A stretch of 64,000 bases of DNA from Maea johnstoni (Eukaryota > Annelida > Polychaeta > Spionida > Magelonidae), in contig OZ012701.1 of assembly GCA_963942565.1 (NCBI GenBank), forward strand, positions 26,210,300 to 26,274,299, given 5' to 3'. Below, in pieces: positions 1 to 11,129 of the stretch. How positions within the stretch are numbered: position 1 is the first letter of the stretch; each line of letters opens with the position of its first letter. The notes below the pieces were generated by a model. The model saw only the letters and a program-made list of their open reading frames with translations. It had not been told where the DNA came from and searched no databases. A program made the translations under genes and the position numbers.

Positions 1-277
1 TTCTGTACTATCCACAAGGCGCTCCCTCTATTCATGCTGCCTATATATAGGACCCGGGCCCCTGGCACGAGCCATCCTGCTCTATGATACTTGACAACAA
101 CAACAACAACGCATCAATAAACAATGGACTCCCAAAATATTTGCAGGAGAGTTAGGGAGTTGTTTGTTAGGTTTTGATCATTTCTCCTCCAACTATTCTG
201 GCTAGAATGCTGTGGTACTAGCTTTATACCCTATGGGCAGGCAGGAGGAGTTGAGGCTGGCAAGCAGAGATACTAGC

Positions 278-465
278 TTAACCCATTCATGACTGTCCAT
301 AACTTGGTGAATTCTCCCTAAAATAAGGAATATCTAACAAATAATTGAAGGAGGAAGAAGAATCTACAATTCTCCTTCATTTATTTGGCAAATCTGTGTT
401 TCATTGATAAGTTATTTTCAAAAGTATGACAGGTACAAACTCAGTCATCAAGTACTTCTAACATG
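278..465. mobile_element. TTAA fold-back MITE, diverged copy
   Basis: Starts TTAACCCATTCATG, the left terminus shared with at least ten other copies in the window, and carries the internal pair GAAGGAG ... CTCCTTCA that marks the family. The right terminus is too diverged to place exactly, so the end is approximate. Non-coding, non-autonomous. Confidence 0.5.
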
Positions 466-1381
466 AGCTTCAATCAATTATGTGTATCATACATGTTTTT
501 GTCATGCATAACATCATCAAATCGGGGCAACAAAAACACTTAACACTTGAACTGACACCATCAGTGTTTTCCTCCTTACCATAACTATCATATTTCAAAC
601 TAAATCTATCCTCACGGCTTTCCTTCACGATATCATTAACCACATATATACCTATTGATTAATCAGAATCAATTAACATAATAATAAGCAACAATGCTTG
701 GATATGCATGTTAGAATATGAACCACAGAATACCCATTGTATCATTGCGCTATATCAAATATCAATTATTATCATTATGATTATCATCAGCGTGGATCAT
801 CGAGATGATGGAAAACGATTCAAAGAGTTTCATGCTCCTCCTCATCACCATCATCATCAATATCATTTAGCTGCGATGTGAAAGAAGAAGTGACAATTAA
901 GGTAGTCATCAGCAGTAGTATTGAAATCATTATCACCACCAACAGAACATCATTACCATTACGATAATCATCATCACCCAGCATAATCTATGACTGATAA
1001 ATATGAATGAAAGAGATTATGAGCATCAAGGAAGATGTGTTCTTGTGCATGAACATCTAGTAGCTCCCAAGCCTGGCATCGAAGGCCATGTAAGAAAAGA
1101 GTAAGTGGTTAGTCTGCACCCACCAACACTCACACGTACACAGTAGCCGTGTAGCGTTGGATCTTGTCTATTACGTATTCGCTCCCACTTGCCTTAATTG
1201 TTGTACAACTGCACTAGCGGTCCTGGGGGTTTCGCACGCTTAATTTCGGAGCCCAGAAAGCGGCTGCTTTTTGTGTGTGCTGAATACCAATCAGGCAGAC
1301 CCTCCTCCCTCCCCGTGGTTGTCTTCTATCATTGATGAGCGCTGAGCAAGCACAGCTAACAATATCTGATGTCATCTAAAC
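466..1381. other. No gene seen; AT-rich spacer with ATC/ATT-rich patch
   Basis: No open frame with credible codon content or splice sites. About 770-990 is rich in ATC and ATT triplets and looks like a decayed trinucleotide tract. The rest looks single-copy. Confidence 0.5.
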
Positions 1382-1619
1382 TTAATAACCCATCTTAACT
1401 CACACCCACAAAAACAGCTAGGCCTGACGATTTTGGAAATATTTTTTCAACAAAAGCATTTTTCTTAAACTATTTGAAGGGAAACTGTTACTTAGAAGTC
1501 AAACAACAAATCTCCTTCAAATATCTTGTGCAATTTTACTTTTTTTCCCACGCTATTTTCATAAGTATAAGAGTAACAGACAATACTTTTTAGAGAAACT
1601 CTCTGTGTCAATGGGTTAA
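1382..1619. mobile_element. TTAA fold-back MITE
   Basis: Bounded by TTAATAACCC on the left and ATGGGTTAA on the right, with the family's internal arms TTTGAAGGG ... CTCCTTCAAAT near the centre. The right-hand TTAA is shared with the next copy, so the two elements sit head to tail on one target tetranucleotide. Confidence 0.7.
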
Positions 1620-1843
1620 CCCATTCATGCCCAGAGTTCACCGTAGAACTTAGGTCTAATACTCTCTAAGTCCTCAATCTATATATCACATCACAAAAGC
1701 ATAAATTCATTAACCATTTGAAGGAGAGTTGGTAGTTTTAACATGGAGGTAATTCTATCTCATTGGTTTTAATCATAACTGAATAAAGATGACAACTTTT
1801 GGAGAGAAAATCAACAATTTTAATCCAACTTTTTGAAATAGTA
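1616..1843. mobile_element. TTAA fold-back MITE, right end missing
   Basis: Begins TTAACCCATTCATGCCC and contains the internal GAAGGAGAGTTG arm. Its right arm is cut off where the hAT-like element at 1844 begins, and I do not see it resume beyond that element. Confidence 0.6.
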
Positions 1844-2167
1844 CAGGCCTCGACGCTAACTCAAAATGATACTGGCCCTGTAGGACCAGTAACACCTAGC
1901 ATCTACTGGTCCTGCAAAATGTTTACTGGTCCTACATTTTTTCTTTAACATAACAAGAAAGAACATTGGATAAAATTCACCACAACATTTATCTTTATAA
2001 ATTTTAACTTCATTTATTTCAAAAACATTTGGGGACATTAACAAGAGTGTCTCCAAATGTTTACTGGGCCTGTAGGACCAGTTGAAGTCTTTTTTTACTG
2101 GCCCGAAACTTTTTTGGGAATTTTTACTGGCCTGGGGCCATAGGTTGACCCTTAGCGTCGAGCCCTG
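1844..2167 (-). mobile_element. hAT-like MITE, copy 1
   Basis: Terminal inverted repeats are CAGGCCTCGACGCTAA on the left and TTAGCGTCGAGCCCTG on the right. The interior carries repeated CTGGTCCT / AGGACCAG words. The same element lies in the opposite orientation at 9407-9749. CAGGG-type ends suggest the hAT superfamily, but the flanks here share only TAGTA in register rather than a clear 8-bp duplication. Open frames inside it are by-products of the repeat. Confidence 0.65.
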
Positions 2168-2508
2168 TAGTAAAGGGGATTGGTAGCACCCCACAAACCT
2201 CTCTTCTGTATCCACAGCTGATGTTTGTCGCTGCCAGAATGAGCCTGACTACTTTGATGATGATATCTTTCTGACTGAAGGATCTTTAGGGAGTTGGCTG
2301 AAAGACAGCTCTTAATGAAAACCTAACCTACGATTCTTCTACAAATACCTTGCCTTGCCGCGCGGAGCCTAATTCCCAGGTTATCTCCATAAGAAAGGAA
2401 GAGAGCAGAGAACAATAGCAGAGAGCATTGTAAGCATGGCTGAGTGTAAACTCTTGGTGCCGCAGGACCCAGCAACTACGACTGCACCTCAATCTCATAA
2501 CCACTTGG
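2168..2508. other. No gene seen
   Basis: Mixed-composition spacer between two transposon relics. I see no splice-flanked frame or repeat in it. Confidence 0.5.
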
Positions 2509-2717
2509 AACCCTTCCAATGCTCAGGCTACTTTTGTCCAAAGCAAAAGGACACAAAGACTTTTGAAAACCATATAAACTCTGTCATGTTGGTATTCATT
2601 GAATAGCTGAGTGCTCTCAGATGAGTAACCAAGCCAGCTTAGGGTTTCAATCATTTTTCAGGTTTTTTTTCTATGTTTTGCATTGGCCAAATTAGCCACC
2701 AACAGCATAAGGGTTAA
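2509..2717. mobile_element. Second TTAA MITE family, copy 1
   Basis: About 209 bp, starting AACCCTTCCAATGCT and ending AGCATAAGGGTTAA. It matches 3215-3425 along its whole length, including the middle words CTGTCATGTTGGTATTCATT and the right-hand AATTAGCCAC. The ends resemble the fold-back family (CCC...GGGTTAA) but the interior is unrelated. Confidence 0.65.
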
Positions 2718-3214
2718 TACCTTTTAACAATATTCTCAGTACCAGCAATGTACGTGCTGCCCCCATATGGCTACCTCAGGCCTGTTATTTACTTACTTGT
2801 GTAAGCCATAAGTGAGTAGTGATGAGGAGAACAGGTTTGGAGGTCTTATTTAAAAGGTGACATGTAGAATCTCATTTTAAAACTTAATCATTCTGCTGGT
2901 GTATCGGCCCTTTGAGTATATTGCAAGGGCCCTAACTAGATCCCTGCTTTTTAAAATGAAGACATATTCCCTTTGCTCCTAGATGGTCATTAAGGTAAAA
3001 GCTTCAAGAATACATTTCCTAATTGGGAATATCTGGTTAAAAGTCCTTTACATGTGGCCAGGAACAAAACAACAAATACTATATGAGGGTTCATCATAAA
3101 CAGTCTGAGTGGAGTTTTCAAGGATATTTTCTGGTGGAAACTCATAAGTAGCATAACTGAGGGTTGATCATCATCAGTAGAACAATTTTCAAGCATATTT
3201 TCTGGTGGTAATGC
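2718..3214. other. No gene seen; short duplicated flank near right end
   Basis: No coding signal. A roughly 35-bp word at about 3150-3183 (AGCATAACTGAGGGTT...) recurs just after the next MITE at about 3424-3457, so that MITE landed between two copies of a short local repeat. Confidence 0.45.
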
Positions 3215-3425
3215 TTAACCCTTCCAATGCTGAGGCTACTTCTGTCCTAAGCACAAAGATACAAAGTTGCTTGAAAACCATCTAAACCCTGTCATGTTGG
3301 TATTCATTAGAGAGCTCTTGCTGAGTACTCTCAGATGAATATCAGTGTGCAAGGGTTTCAGTAATTTTTCAGCTTTTCGCATCATTTTGTATTGGCAAAA
3401 TTAGCCACTGGCAACATAAGGGTTA
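3215..3425. mobile_element. Second TTAA MITE family, copy 2
   Basis: Starts TTAACCCTTCCAATGCTGAG and ends ACATAAGGGTTAG. It aligns with 2509-2717 throughout, with scattered differences. Both ends carry TTAA or TTAG, consistent with TTAA-target, piggyBac-type mobilisation. Confidence 0.65.
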
Positions 3426-4718
3426 GCATAACAGTGAGGGTTAATCATCATCAGTGGAGTAGAAATAGAAGGTCTGTGGCTGAGGGATATATCTACGGCT
3501 GTGGCTGCTGGCTCCAGCCTCTAAGCAAGCAGGCGCTGTTATGTCTGTGCCCAGCTTTGAAGAGTATTATTTTAATAGGAGCTGACTGTTACACTCTTCC
3601 CGTCCCCGGCGTAATGACCAGCTCCGCCAACTGACGACCGCGTCCCAGCGCTCCCAACTCCATCACTCGCAACGGGAACCATCACCCAACCCTACGCGCT
3701 TAATATTTCAAAATATTTCGAGTTTTCTGAGCACTACACGGTGCATAGCTGGCATTCCGCTGCAGCCGGGATAAAAGCCCACAGTTGTGGTTGCCATGGC
3801 GACAGCGGAAGGATGATAAAAGATGGCTGCCAGTCATCAGAGACAGGTCACTGTCAATCCTTGATGGATGATCTGTCAACTAACATAGGTTTTAGGACAA
3901 TTTGTGCAAATATTTACTTGTAAACGCCATCTTTTGTGAATAATCTGTATGAAAAATGTTCTATACACCAACCCATCTAAACTTTGGAAGATTACTTCTA
4001 CATTCTACATAAATGAAATTGCAATGATTCTTGATTCTTGTACCACTGATTCAGAAGTAAGATGGGAGTTCACAAATACATCCTTAGTGGACTTTGCTAG
4101 TTTTTCAACCACTAACAAGATTCATTAAGACATGATCTAGTCCATTTACTATTGCTCTATTTACCATTTATATTGCTGCTGTACCCTGCATGTTATACTT
4201 TAATCGTTATTTTGTAGTCAGCCAAGAGCCCTGACAGCTTGTGTTTACTATGTAAAATTATTACCGAACTGAAATAAAGATGATTATCTATGATTAAGAT
4301 GGATGAGGAGATACTCTCCTACCAAATCATGCCACTTTCCTCACCTGAGTTTCTCTACCTGTAGACGTGTAGTCTCCACAATGGCAGCACCCAGAACAAT
4401 TACAAGATGAGGGTATGGAGAAGGGTGCCAGGTACCCACGTACCCAGTCCACTGCTGATGCCTGCGATAAGGGCCATCCATTCTGCCTCTCTCCCTCGCT
4501 AAGAGCTAAGCCATGTCCCCCCCCACGCTTCACCTACCAAGGTAATGACCCGCCTTTGTCCACCACCACCACCACCACCACCCGGCTCTCAGCTACTACC
4601 ACTACCCATTTCACAGGACCACGGCCAGCACCACCCTAAAAGCACCCTTCCCTACAACCATATCATCCCCATTCAACAAACCTAAACGCAATGGAGGGTT
4701 TCAGCGCAACCCAGATTT
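3426..4718. other. No supported gene; (CCA)n tract
   Basis: Several 60-80 codon frames exist, but none has recognisable content or paired splice sites. A short (CCA)n tract lies at about 4560-4582. A single stray piece of the 99-bp repeat seen downstream lies at about 4606-4636. Confidence 0.45.
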
Positions 4719-5411
4719 AGTAACCTGCAGCAAGGTACAGGTCCAGCTATTATCCATTTCACAGGACCACGGCCAGCACCCTATATGCCCCCTTACCTAT
4801 CACCATATCATTCCTATAGTAACCTGCAGCAAGGTACAGGTCCAGCTCTCATCCATTTCACAGGACCACGGCCAGCACCCTATATGCCCTCTTACCTATC
4901 ACCATATCATTCCTATAGTAACCTGCAGCAAGGTACAGGTCCAGCTATCATCCATTTCACAGGACCACGGCCAGCACCCTATGTGCCCCCTTACCTATCA
5001 CCATATCATTCCTATAGTAACCTGCAGCAAGGTACAGGTCCAGCTATTATCCCTTTCACAGGACCACAGCCAGCACCCTATATGCCCTCTTACCTATCAC
5101 CATATCATTCCTATAGTAACCTGCAGCAAGGTACAGGTCCAGCTATCATCCATTTCACAGGACCACGGCCAGCACCCTATATGCCCCCTTACCTATCACC
5201 ATATCATTCCTATAGTAACCTGCAGCAAGGTACAGGTCCAGCTATTATCCCTTTCACAGGACCACAGCCAGCACCCTATATGCCCTCTTACCTATCACCA
5301 TATCATTCTTATAGTAACCTGCAGCAAGGTACAGGTCCAGCTATCATCCATTTCACAGGACCACGGCCAGCACCCTATATGCCCCCTTACCTATCACCAT
5401 ATCATTCCTAA
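4719..5411 (+). repeat. 99-bp minisatellite with open frame, about 7 units
   Basis: Seven near-identical 99-bp units. Because 99 is a multiple of three, the array stays open in at least two frames. From the ATG at 4785 one frame gives 208 residues of a 33-residue Pro/Tyr-rich repeat with words such as PYLSPYHSYSNLQQGTG; the frame is open upstream of that ATG to about 4685. Units alternate between two sequence types (GPRPAP with PPY versus GPQPAP with PSY), so the real period is about 198 bp. It could be an exon of a repetitive secreted protein, or only a satellite. No splice site or signal peptide supports coding. Confidence 0.6.
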
Positions 5412-5760
5412 AGAACAAACACAAACCCATCTCAACTTATTTTGAAAAGAATAAAAGATCTGGATAAAAAAATCTTCTTGAAACTCAAAGCATGTACAAG
5501 TTTGAGAAACATTCCAATTAACGAAAAACCACCAGAAATATCTTCATTGATCGTCTTCAACAATGTCATCAGAAATACAGATGATACTTATCAGGTGAAT
5601 TTTAAACTATGGAAGTTTGATGATTGTCATTTTTTCTGCCATGATCAGGCTAATTAGTGACATACACGTAAGTGGGGGAGGAAACCGGTGTACCCGACAA
5701 AATGCACTACCTTACCACTAAGTCACTGCCAACATTCTCACATGCCCAGTCAGGCATGGG
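5412..5760. other. No gene; SINE-core fragment near right end
   Basis: About 5668-5735 contains GGGGGAGGAAACCGGTGTACCC, a degraded copy of the core also found in the SINEs at 37-45 kb. The rest shows no coding signal. Confidence 0.45.
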
Positions 5761-5957
5761 TTAACCCATTCATGCCTATAGCAACTAGCAACCATAACTA
5801 TTGTTGTGGTCTCTCTAGCCAAAGAATTATTTTTAAGTAAATATAATGAGCTCTCCTTCAAATAGTTTTCAAATCAAAGTTTCAGTATGCAGTTATTTTC
5901 AGAAGCACATCAGGTGCAGAGGACTGGTTGATCAGATGTGCGGGCGTGTATGGGTTA
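5761..5957. mobile_element. TTAA fold-back MITE
   Basis: Left end TTAACCCATTCATGCC, right end GTATGGGTTAA, and internal CTCTCCTTCAAATAG. TTAA at both ends supports a TTAA target site. Confidence 0.7.
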
Positions 5958-6720
5958 ATGAGAGGGGATGACTAGCACTTAGAGCACGAGGAGCATCCCT
6001 TCATGTGTGAGAATAACACCTCTAGTTCCTACAAAAACAACACCAGAGCAGCGCCACAAGGGTCGGCAGCGGCGGCGGCGGCCGTAGAGGTAGAGGCGGC
6101 GACTCAGAGTCGGGAGGCGACCGACAGAGCCGGATACGACCACGGGACACACCACCACCAGGATTGTGTGCGGCATTTAGGATTGCCTACTCGGCGGCGG
6201 GGATGGCGGGACGGACGGACAGACAGACGTGGCAGCCATGGTGGACAGCACTGCTATGAGGCCTCGGCACCAAGAGATACAGTTTTGTGAGATCCCCTGC
6301 GGCAAAACTTTCTCTCTGTGTATGAGATATGACCTACATAGCCTCTTCCCTAAAACATATCACCCCAGGCAATGAAATACTCATGGCGCCAAGCAGACCT
6401 TGCCACACTGCGGCCCTGTAACAGGGATATGTAATCACTGGCTTGTTTCCAGCTGTGACTGGCGACTGACGCCAGGCTGTCCCTGGTAATCTTTTTATAG
6501 TATACATGTTAAGGTGCCCTGTGATTTACAGTGTCAAAGCATAACATGTATATGACTGAATCGGTGGAGGGAACACATGGTTGATGGGAAGAGCAGTTTG
6601 TCAGTGACTTGAGTGGATATCTCGCAAAAGTTTTGTGAGTTTCGTAAACTTGGCGGGCCTCATTCTGATCTTTGATTGATCAGATGTTGTGCCCTCAGAA
6701 GTCATCCTTCTATCAAACCC
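5958..6720. other. No supported gene; GC-rich patch
   Basis: About 6050-6240 is GC-rich with GGC triplets and an open plus-strand frame (6003-6290) coding for an Ala run and Arg-rich sequence. I recognise no domain and no splice sites, so I treat it as compositional. Confidence 0.4.
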
Positions 6721-6953
6721 CCATCCTGTACCCACTAATACCCCAACGCACAACACTAAAACCCCAATACCGTACCCACTCATACCCAAATTCATCTCAC
6801 ACTAAAACCCCCAAGTTCCTTGCACACTAAAACCCCAAAACTATAACCACTAATACCTAAATTCAGCACACACTAAAACCCCAATACTGTACTCGCTAAT
6901 AAAAATAATAATGATATTAATGATGATAATAATACTTTAATAACCATAATAAC

Positions 6954-7015
<62 letters not shown>

Positions 7016-7021
7016 TAATAA
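6721..7021. repeat. Degenerate CACTAAAACCCC minisatellite followed by (TAA)n
   Basis: About 6721-6899 holds several decayed repeats of a CACACTAAAACCCCAATAC-like word. About 6900-7021 is an imperfect (TAA)n microsatellite. Poly-Ile and poly-Tyr frames on the other strand are artefacts of the latter. Confidence 0.75.
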
Positions 7022-7168
7022 TAGGCAAAGTCTTGCCTGGGTCGATGATTAAGTGCATAAAAGCACAAAGTAGATACTGAAGAGTTGGTTATTGTGTATT
7101 TCTCCATTGAATAGTCCAGGCCCGACACCGGAGTTCCATACGGCCACTCTGAGGAGGAAGTAGCTACT

Positions 7169-7397
7169 TCTATCCTTCATGCCTGATGATCTACTTGACC
7201 AGTGTCATCTACACTTGTCATACTTTTGAAAAAACCTTTGGAATGAAGCACAAATTCACGAAATATTTGAAGGAGAGTTGTAGATGGAGTTCTGTTTAAC
7301 AATTATCCTTCGGCTATTTTCTAAATATTGCCTTTCTTAGAGAGAAATCACCAAAATTGTCAGGCGGTTCTGGTTGCTACAGGCCTGGATAGGTTAA
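7169..7397. mobile_element. TTAA fold-back MITE, diverged
   Basis: Carries TTCATGCCTGATGA near the left end and the GAAGGAGAGTTGTAG internal arm. It ends at a TTAA shared with the next copy. Confidence 0.55.
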
Positions 7398-7621
7398 CCT
7401 ATTCACACTCTAAGTTCCTTTATCAAATGTTGTTTGCTTCTCTCATACTTATGAAAATAACTTGGCAACAAAGCAAAAGTTCACAAAATACTTGAAGGAG
7501 AGTTGTTCTTTGACTTCTGGTTAAGATTCCTTCTCCAAAGATTTTCCATAACATGTTTCTATGAATGAAATATTTCTCAAGTCGCCAAGCCTCTTTAGGC
7601 TGCTGACTGTTAAAGGGTTAA
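7394..7621. mobile_element. TTAA fold-back MITE
   Basis: Left TTAACCTATTCAC, right AAAGGGTTAA, internal TTGAAGGAGAGTTG. It is adjacent to the previous copy and uses the same central TTAA, the second such head-to-tail pair in the window. Confidence 0.6.
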
Positions 7622-8509
7622 GCCAGAAGTCAGTCTTGCTGAATAGCGGGGTGCTCACCCCTGTGCCCCAGCAGTGCCTTTATGTCAACAGACAGCCACC
7701 ACAAAGTTAGCGGCACAATTTGCCAAGCAAACAGAAGAGCGGTGCGGGCCTCGGTGCGCTCCGGCCCCCTTGAGCGCAGCAGCGGCAGGACAATGGCTGG
7801 AGAGAGGGGCAAAACCCACAGAGTACCAGCACAAAAAGGGGGCTACTCGAGCCCCCGCAGAACCAATAGAGGTGTTTGTTTAGGGCAGAGTTAATGGGGC
7901 TGTCCTGGTGGCCCGGGACAACACAATTGTCCAGGCGGGCAATCTCTTGTTGGCCCATCTTGACTCTTTCATCTCCTACACACTCAACACTCTTTTTGAA
8001 AACATCAGAAGATATACGTTAACAGGAACTTGCCCAGCCACTCTCAGATTAGGTATTAAGTTTATTCTAAAATCATTTCCAAAAGAATTCAACATCCTGA
8101 TGATATTTATCATGAGGTACTACACATAAATATAGTCAGCTGATGTCCAGCGTGCCAGTACTGTCCAGACACAGGGAAGATACACTCAGGGTTGATGAAC
8201 CATACTGCCTGGGCACTCAGGGAAACACTAGCAGATACGTTGAGGCTCTGAGGGGTTTGACCAACCTCCCAATACAATTTTCTGAATGTTTTTTTTTGCT
8301 AAAATGTCAATTTCCTTACATTTTTTCTTCAAATCAATGATGTTTATCTACCTCTTCTCAAAAACAATACCCCCCCCCCCCCCCCCAATAATGTATTGTA
8401 TGAATGCCCTTCACAGAAATCCTTAATCTGTCCCTGTGACCAGGCCTTGGGCTACAACCATCCAATCTCAAACAAACACAGCGCAGGAGGAGGCCCTAGA
8501 AAGCCACCC
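7622..8509. other. No supported gene
   Basis: About 7620-7960 is moderately GC-rich with overlapping short frames on both strands, none recognisable. A poly-C run lies at about 8370-8386. Confidence 0.4.
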
Positions 8510-8745
8510 TTAACACATTCATACTGACAGCAGAAGTTACTCTACAAATTGTCGTCTGGATCTATAATATTTTGATAACAATTTTGGAAATAAGAATGGT
8601 TTTATAATAAATTTGAAGGAAATTTGTTAGCAATGGTTTGAATGATATTTCATTTTCAAATGTTTTCCCAATTTTGCGTTTGCCTTCAAGATTTCATCCA
8701 ATATATCAGGCTGCTTATTAGCCTCTGTGAGCATTAATGGGTTAA
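8510..8745. mobile_element. TTAA fold-back MITE
   Basis: Left TTAACACATTCATAC, right GAGCATTAATGGGTTAA, with GAAGGAAATTTG internally. TTAA at both ends. Confidence 0.65.
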
Positions 8746-9305
8746 ATCAAAAGGAAACCTCAGAAATCCAAAGATAACAAATCACTGCCCATCCAAACAA
8801 AGACAACTCTGCATTCCTCAAAAATACTGTCCCATTGTCTGAGTAGTTGCGACACTAACCCAGTAAACCCACGCAAGTGACATTCTGGCAACAAAGCACA
8901 GCTCGGGTCTCATTTCATTACAACTAAAGACACAACTCTTGTATGTGATGCAATGAATAAATATTGTGATATTGAGATACTGTTTGTTTCAGAGATTGAC
9001 GTAGTTCCTCATGATTCAGGCACCAGCTCACTATGATGAGTGATTCGCCTGTGATTACACCCAAAACTTGTTTATTTTATTGATGCCAAGCTTGTCGAAA
9101 AAGTAAATAACATCATTGGTTCAGCTTAAATCTATATGCAAAATGGGAATAAAAATGGCAAGATTTATTTGACAAATCATATAGATTGCGATAGTTTATA
9201 CAAAGACATGATTCACTTATCAAGCATTATATAATTTATGAAGGACTGAGCCAAACCAATTATGTTCAAATTGTTTTATGAATAGAAAGAAATTAAAACC
9301 ACTAT
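8746..9305. other. No gene seen
   Basis: AT-rich single-copy-looking DNA with no coding, RNA or repeat signal that I can support. Confidence 0.5.
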
Positions 9306-9307
9306 TT

Positions 9308-9352
<45 letters not shown>

Positions 9353-9749
9353 ATAGTAGTAGTAGTAGTAGTACTACTACTACTACTACTACTACTACTA
9401 CCACTACAGGGCTCGACGCTAAGGGTGAACCTATGGCCCCAGGCCAGTAAAAATTCCCAAAAACAGCTGCGGGCCAGTAAAAAAGGACCTCAACTGGTCC
9501 TGCAAGCCCAGTAAACATTTGGAGACATTTTTGTTAAAAAGTTTCCCCCCGAGAATGTCCCCAAATTTTTTTGAAATAAATGAAAGATAAAATCTACAAA
9601 GATAAATGTTGTGGTGAATTTATGCAATGTTCTTTCTTGTTATGTTAAAGAAAAAATGTAGGACCAGTAAAATATTTGCAGGACCAGCAGATGCTAGGTG
9701 TTACTGATCCTACAGGGCCAGTGTCATTTTGAGTTAGCGTTGAGGCCTG

Positions 9750-9812
<63 letters not shown>

Positions 9813-9826
9813 CACTACCACTACCA

Positions 9827-9859
<33 letters not shown>

Positions 9860-9864
9860 GTACT
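9306..9864. repeat. (GTA)n/(CTA)n microsatellite split by a transposon
   Basis: A run of GTA triplets at about 9309-9373 changes to CTA triplets up to 9406, is interrupted by the hAT-like element at 9407-9749, and resumes as (TAC)n to about 9864. The GTA-to-CTA switch makes the left part a long self-complementary sequence. Poly-Val and poly-Leu frames are artefacts. Confidence 0.85.
9407..9749 (+). mobile_element. hAT-like MITE, copy 2
   Basis: Starts CAGGGCTCGACGCTAA and ends TTAGCGTTGAGGCCTG; it is the reverse complement of the element at 1844-2167. The flanks (TACCACTA before, TACTACTA after) match at 7 of 8 positions, but they lie in a triplet repeat, so this is not proof of an 8-bp target duplication. 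Confidence 0.65.
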
Positions 9865-10278
9865 ACAATCATACCATTATGGATGATAAAAACCAAATAG
9901 TTTAAGTCGCGGCAACAAGATCAACAGGGTTTCTCTGTACAAACTAATGTTGGTTTTCCTTTGTTATTAATAGCCTAATCTCGTTAGCTTTCAGACATTC
10001 CTCAACAGATGTTTCTCCAGCGCGCTCTCAGGAGGCACTCAACTGAACGTTCCGTTGACTTTAGCTTTAAGTTTGCCAGCCAAGCTGAAAATCTGCCCTA
10101 TTTAACAACGCCAAAAAAGTGCTGGCCTTAAATTCCCCTCCTCAAGCGGAAGAGTTCAATAGTTCTATCTCTACTTGCTGGAGGAAGAAATGCTATTTCA
10201 CAGTTTTCATGCAGGCTCACGTAAATTTTCTAATTTTGATAAAATCTCAGAAGCACTCCTGACTCAAGCCCCCCTTTA

Positions 10279-11051
<773 letters not shown>

Positions 11052-11126
<75 letters not shown>
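11052..11126. repeat. (TA)n microsatellite
   Basis: About 75 bp of TA dinucleotides, followed closely by a short (GT)n stretch. Confidence 0.95.

Positions 11127-11129
<3 letters not shown>

Noticed and set aside
1836-2175. 8-bp target duplication for the first hAT-like copy
   Set aside because: Flanks AAATAGTA and TAGTAAAG do not match in register; only TAGTA is shared next to the ends, so I leave the superfamily as probable only.
4327-4533. Cys-rich minus-strand frame ending near a GTGAGG donor
   Set aside because: No start or acceptor of quality, and the CNCSGCCHCG stretch matches no domain spacing I know.
6003-6290. 95-codon plus-strand frame with Ala run
   Set aside because: GC-rich triplet repeats explain the open frame. 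No domain, splice site or conserved motif recognised.
9276-9896. Poly-Val and poly-Leu proteins
   Set aside because: They are translations of (GTA)n/(CTA)n microsatellite on either strand.
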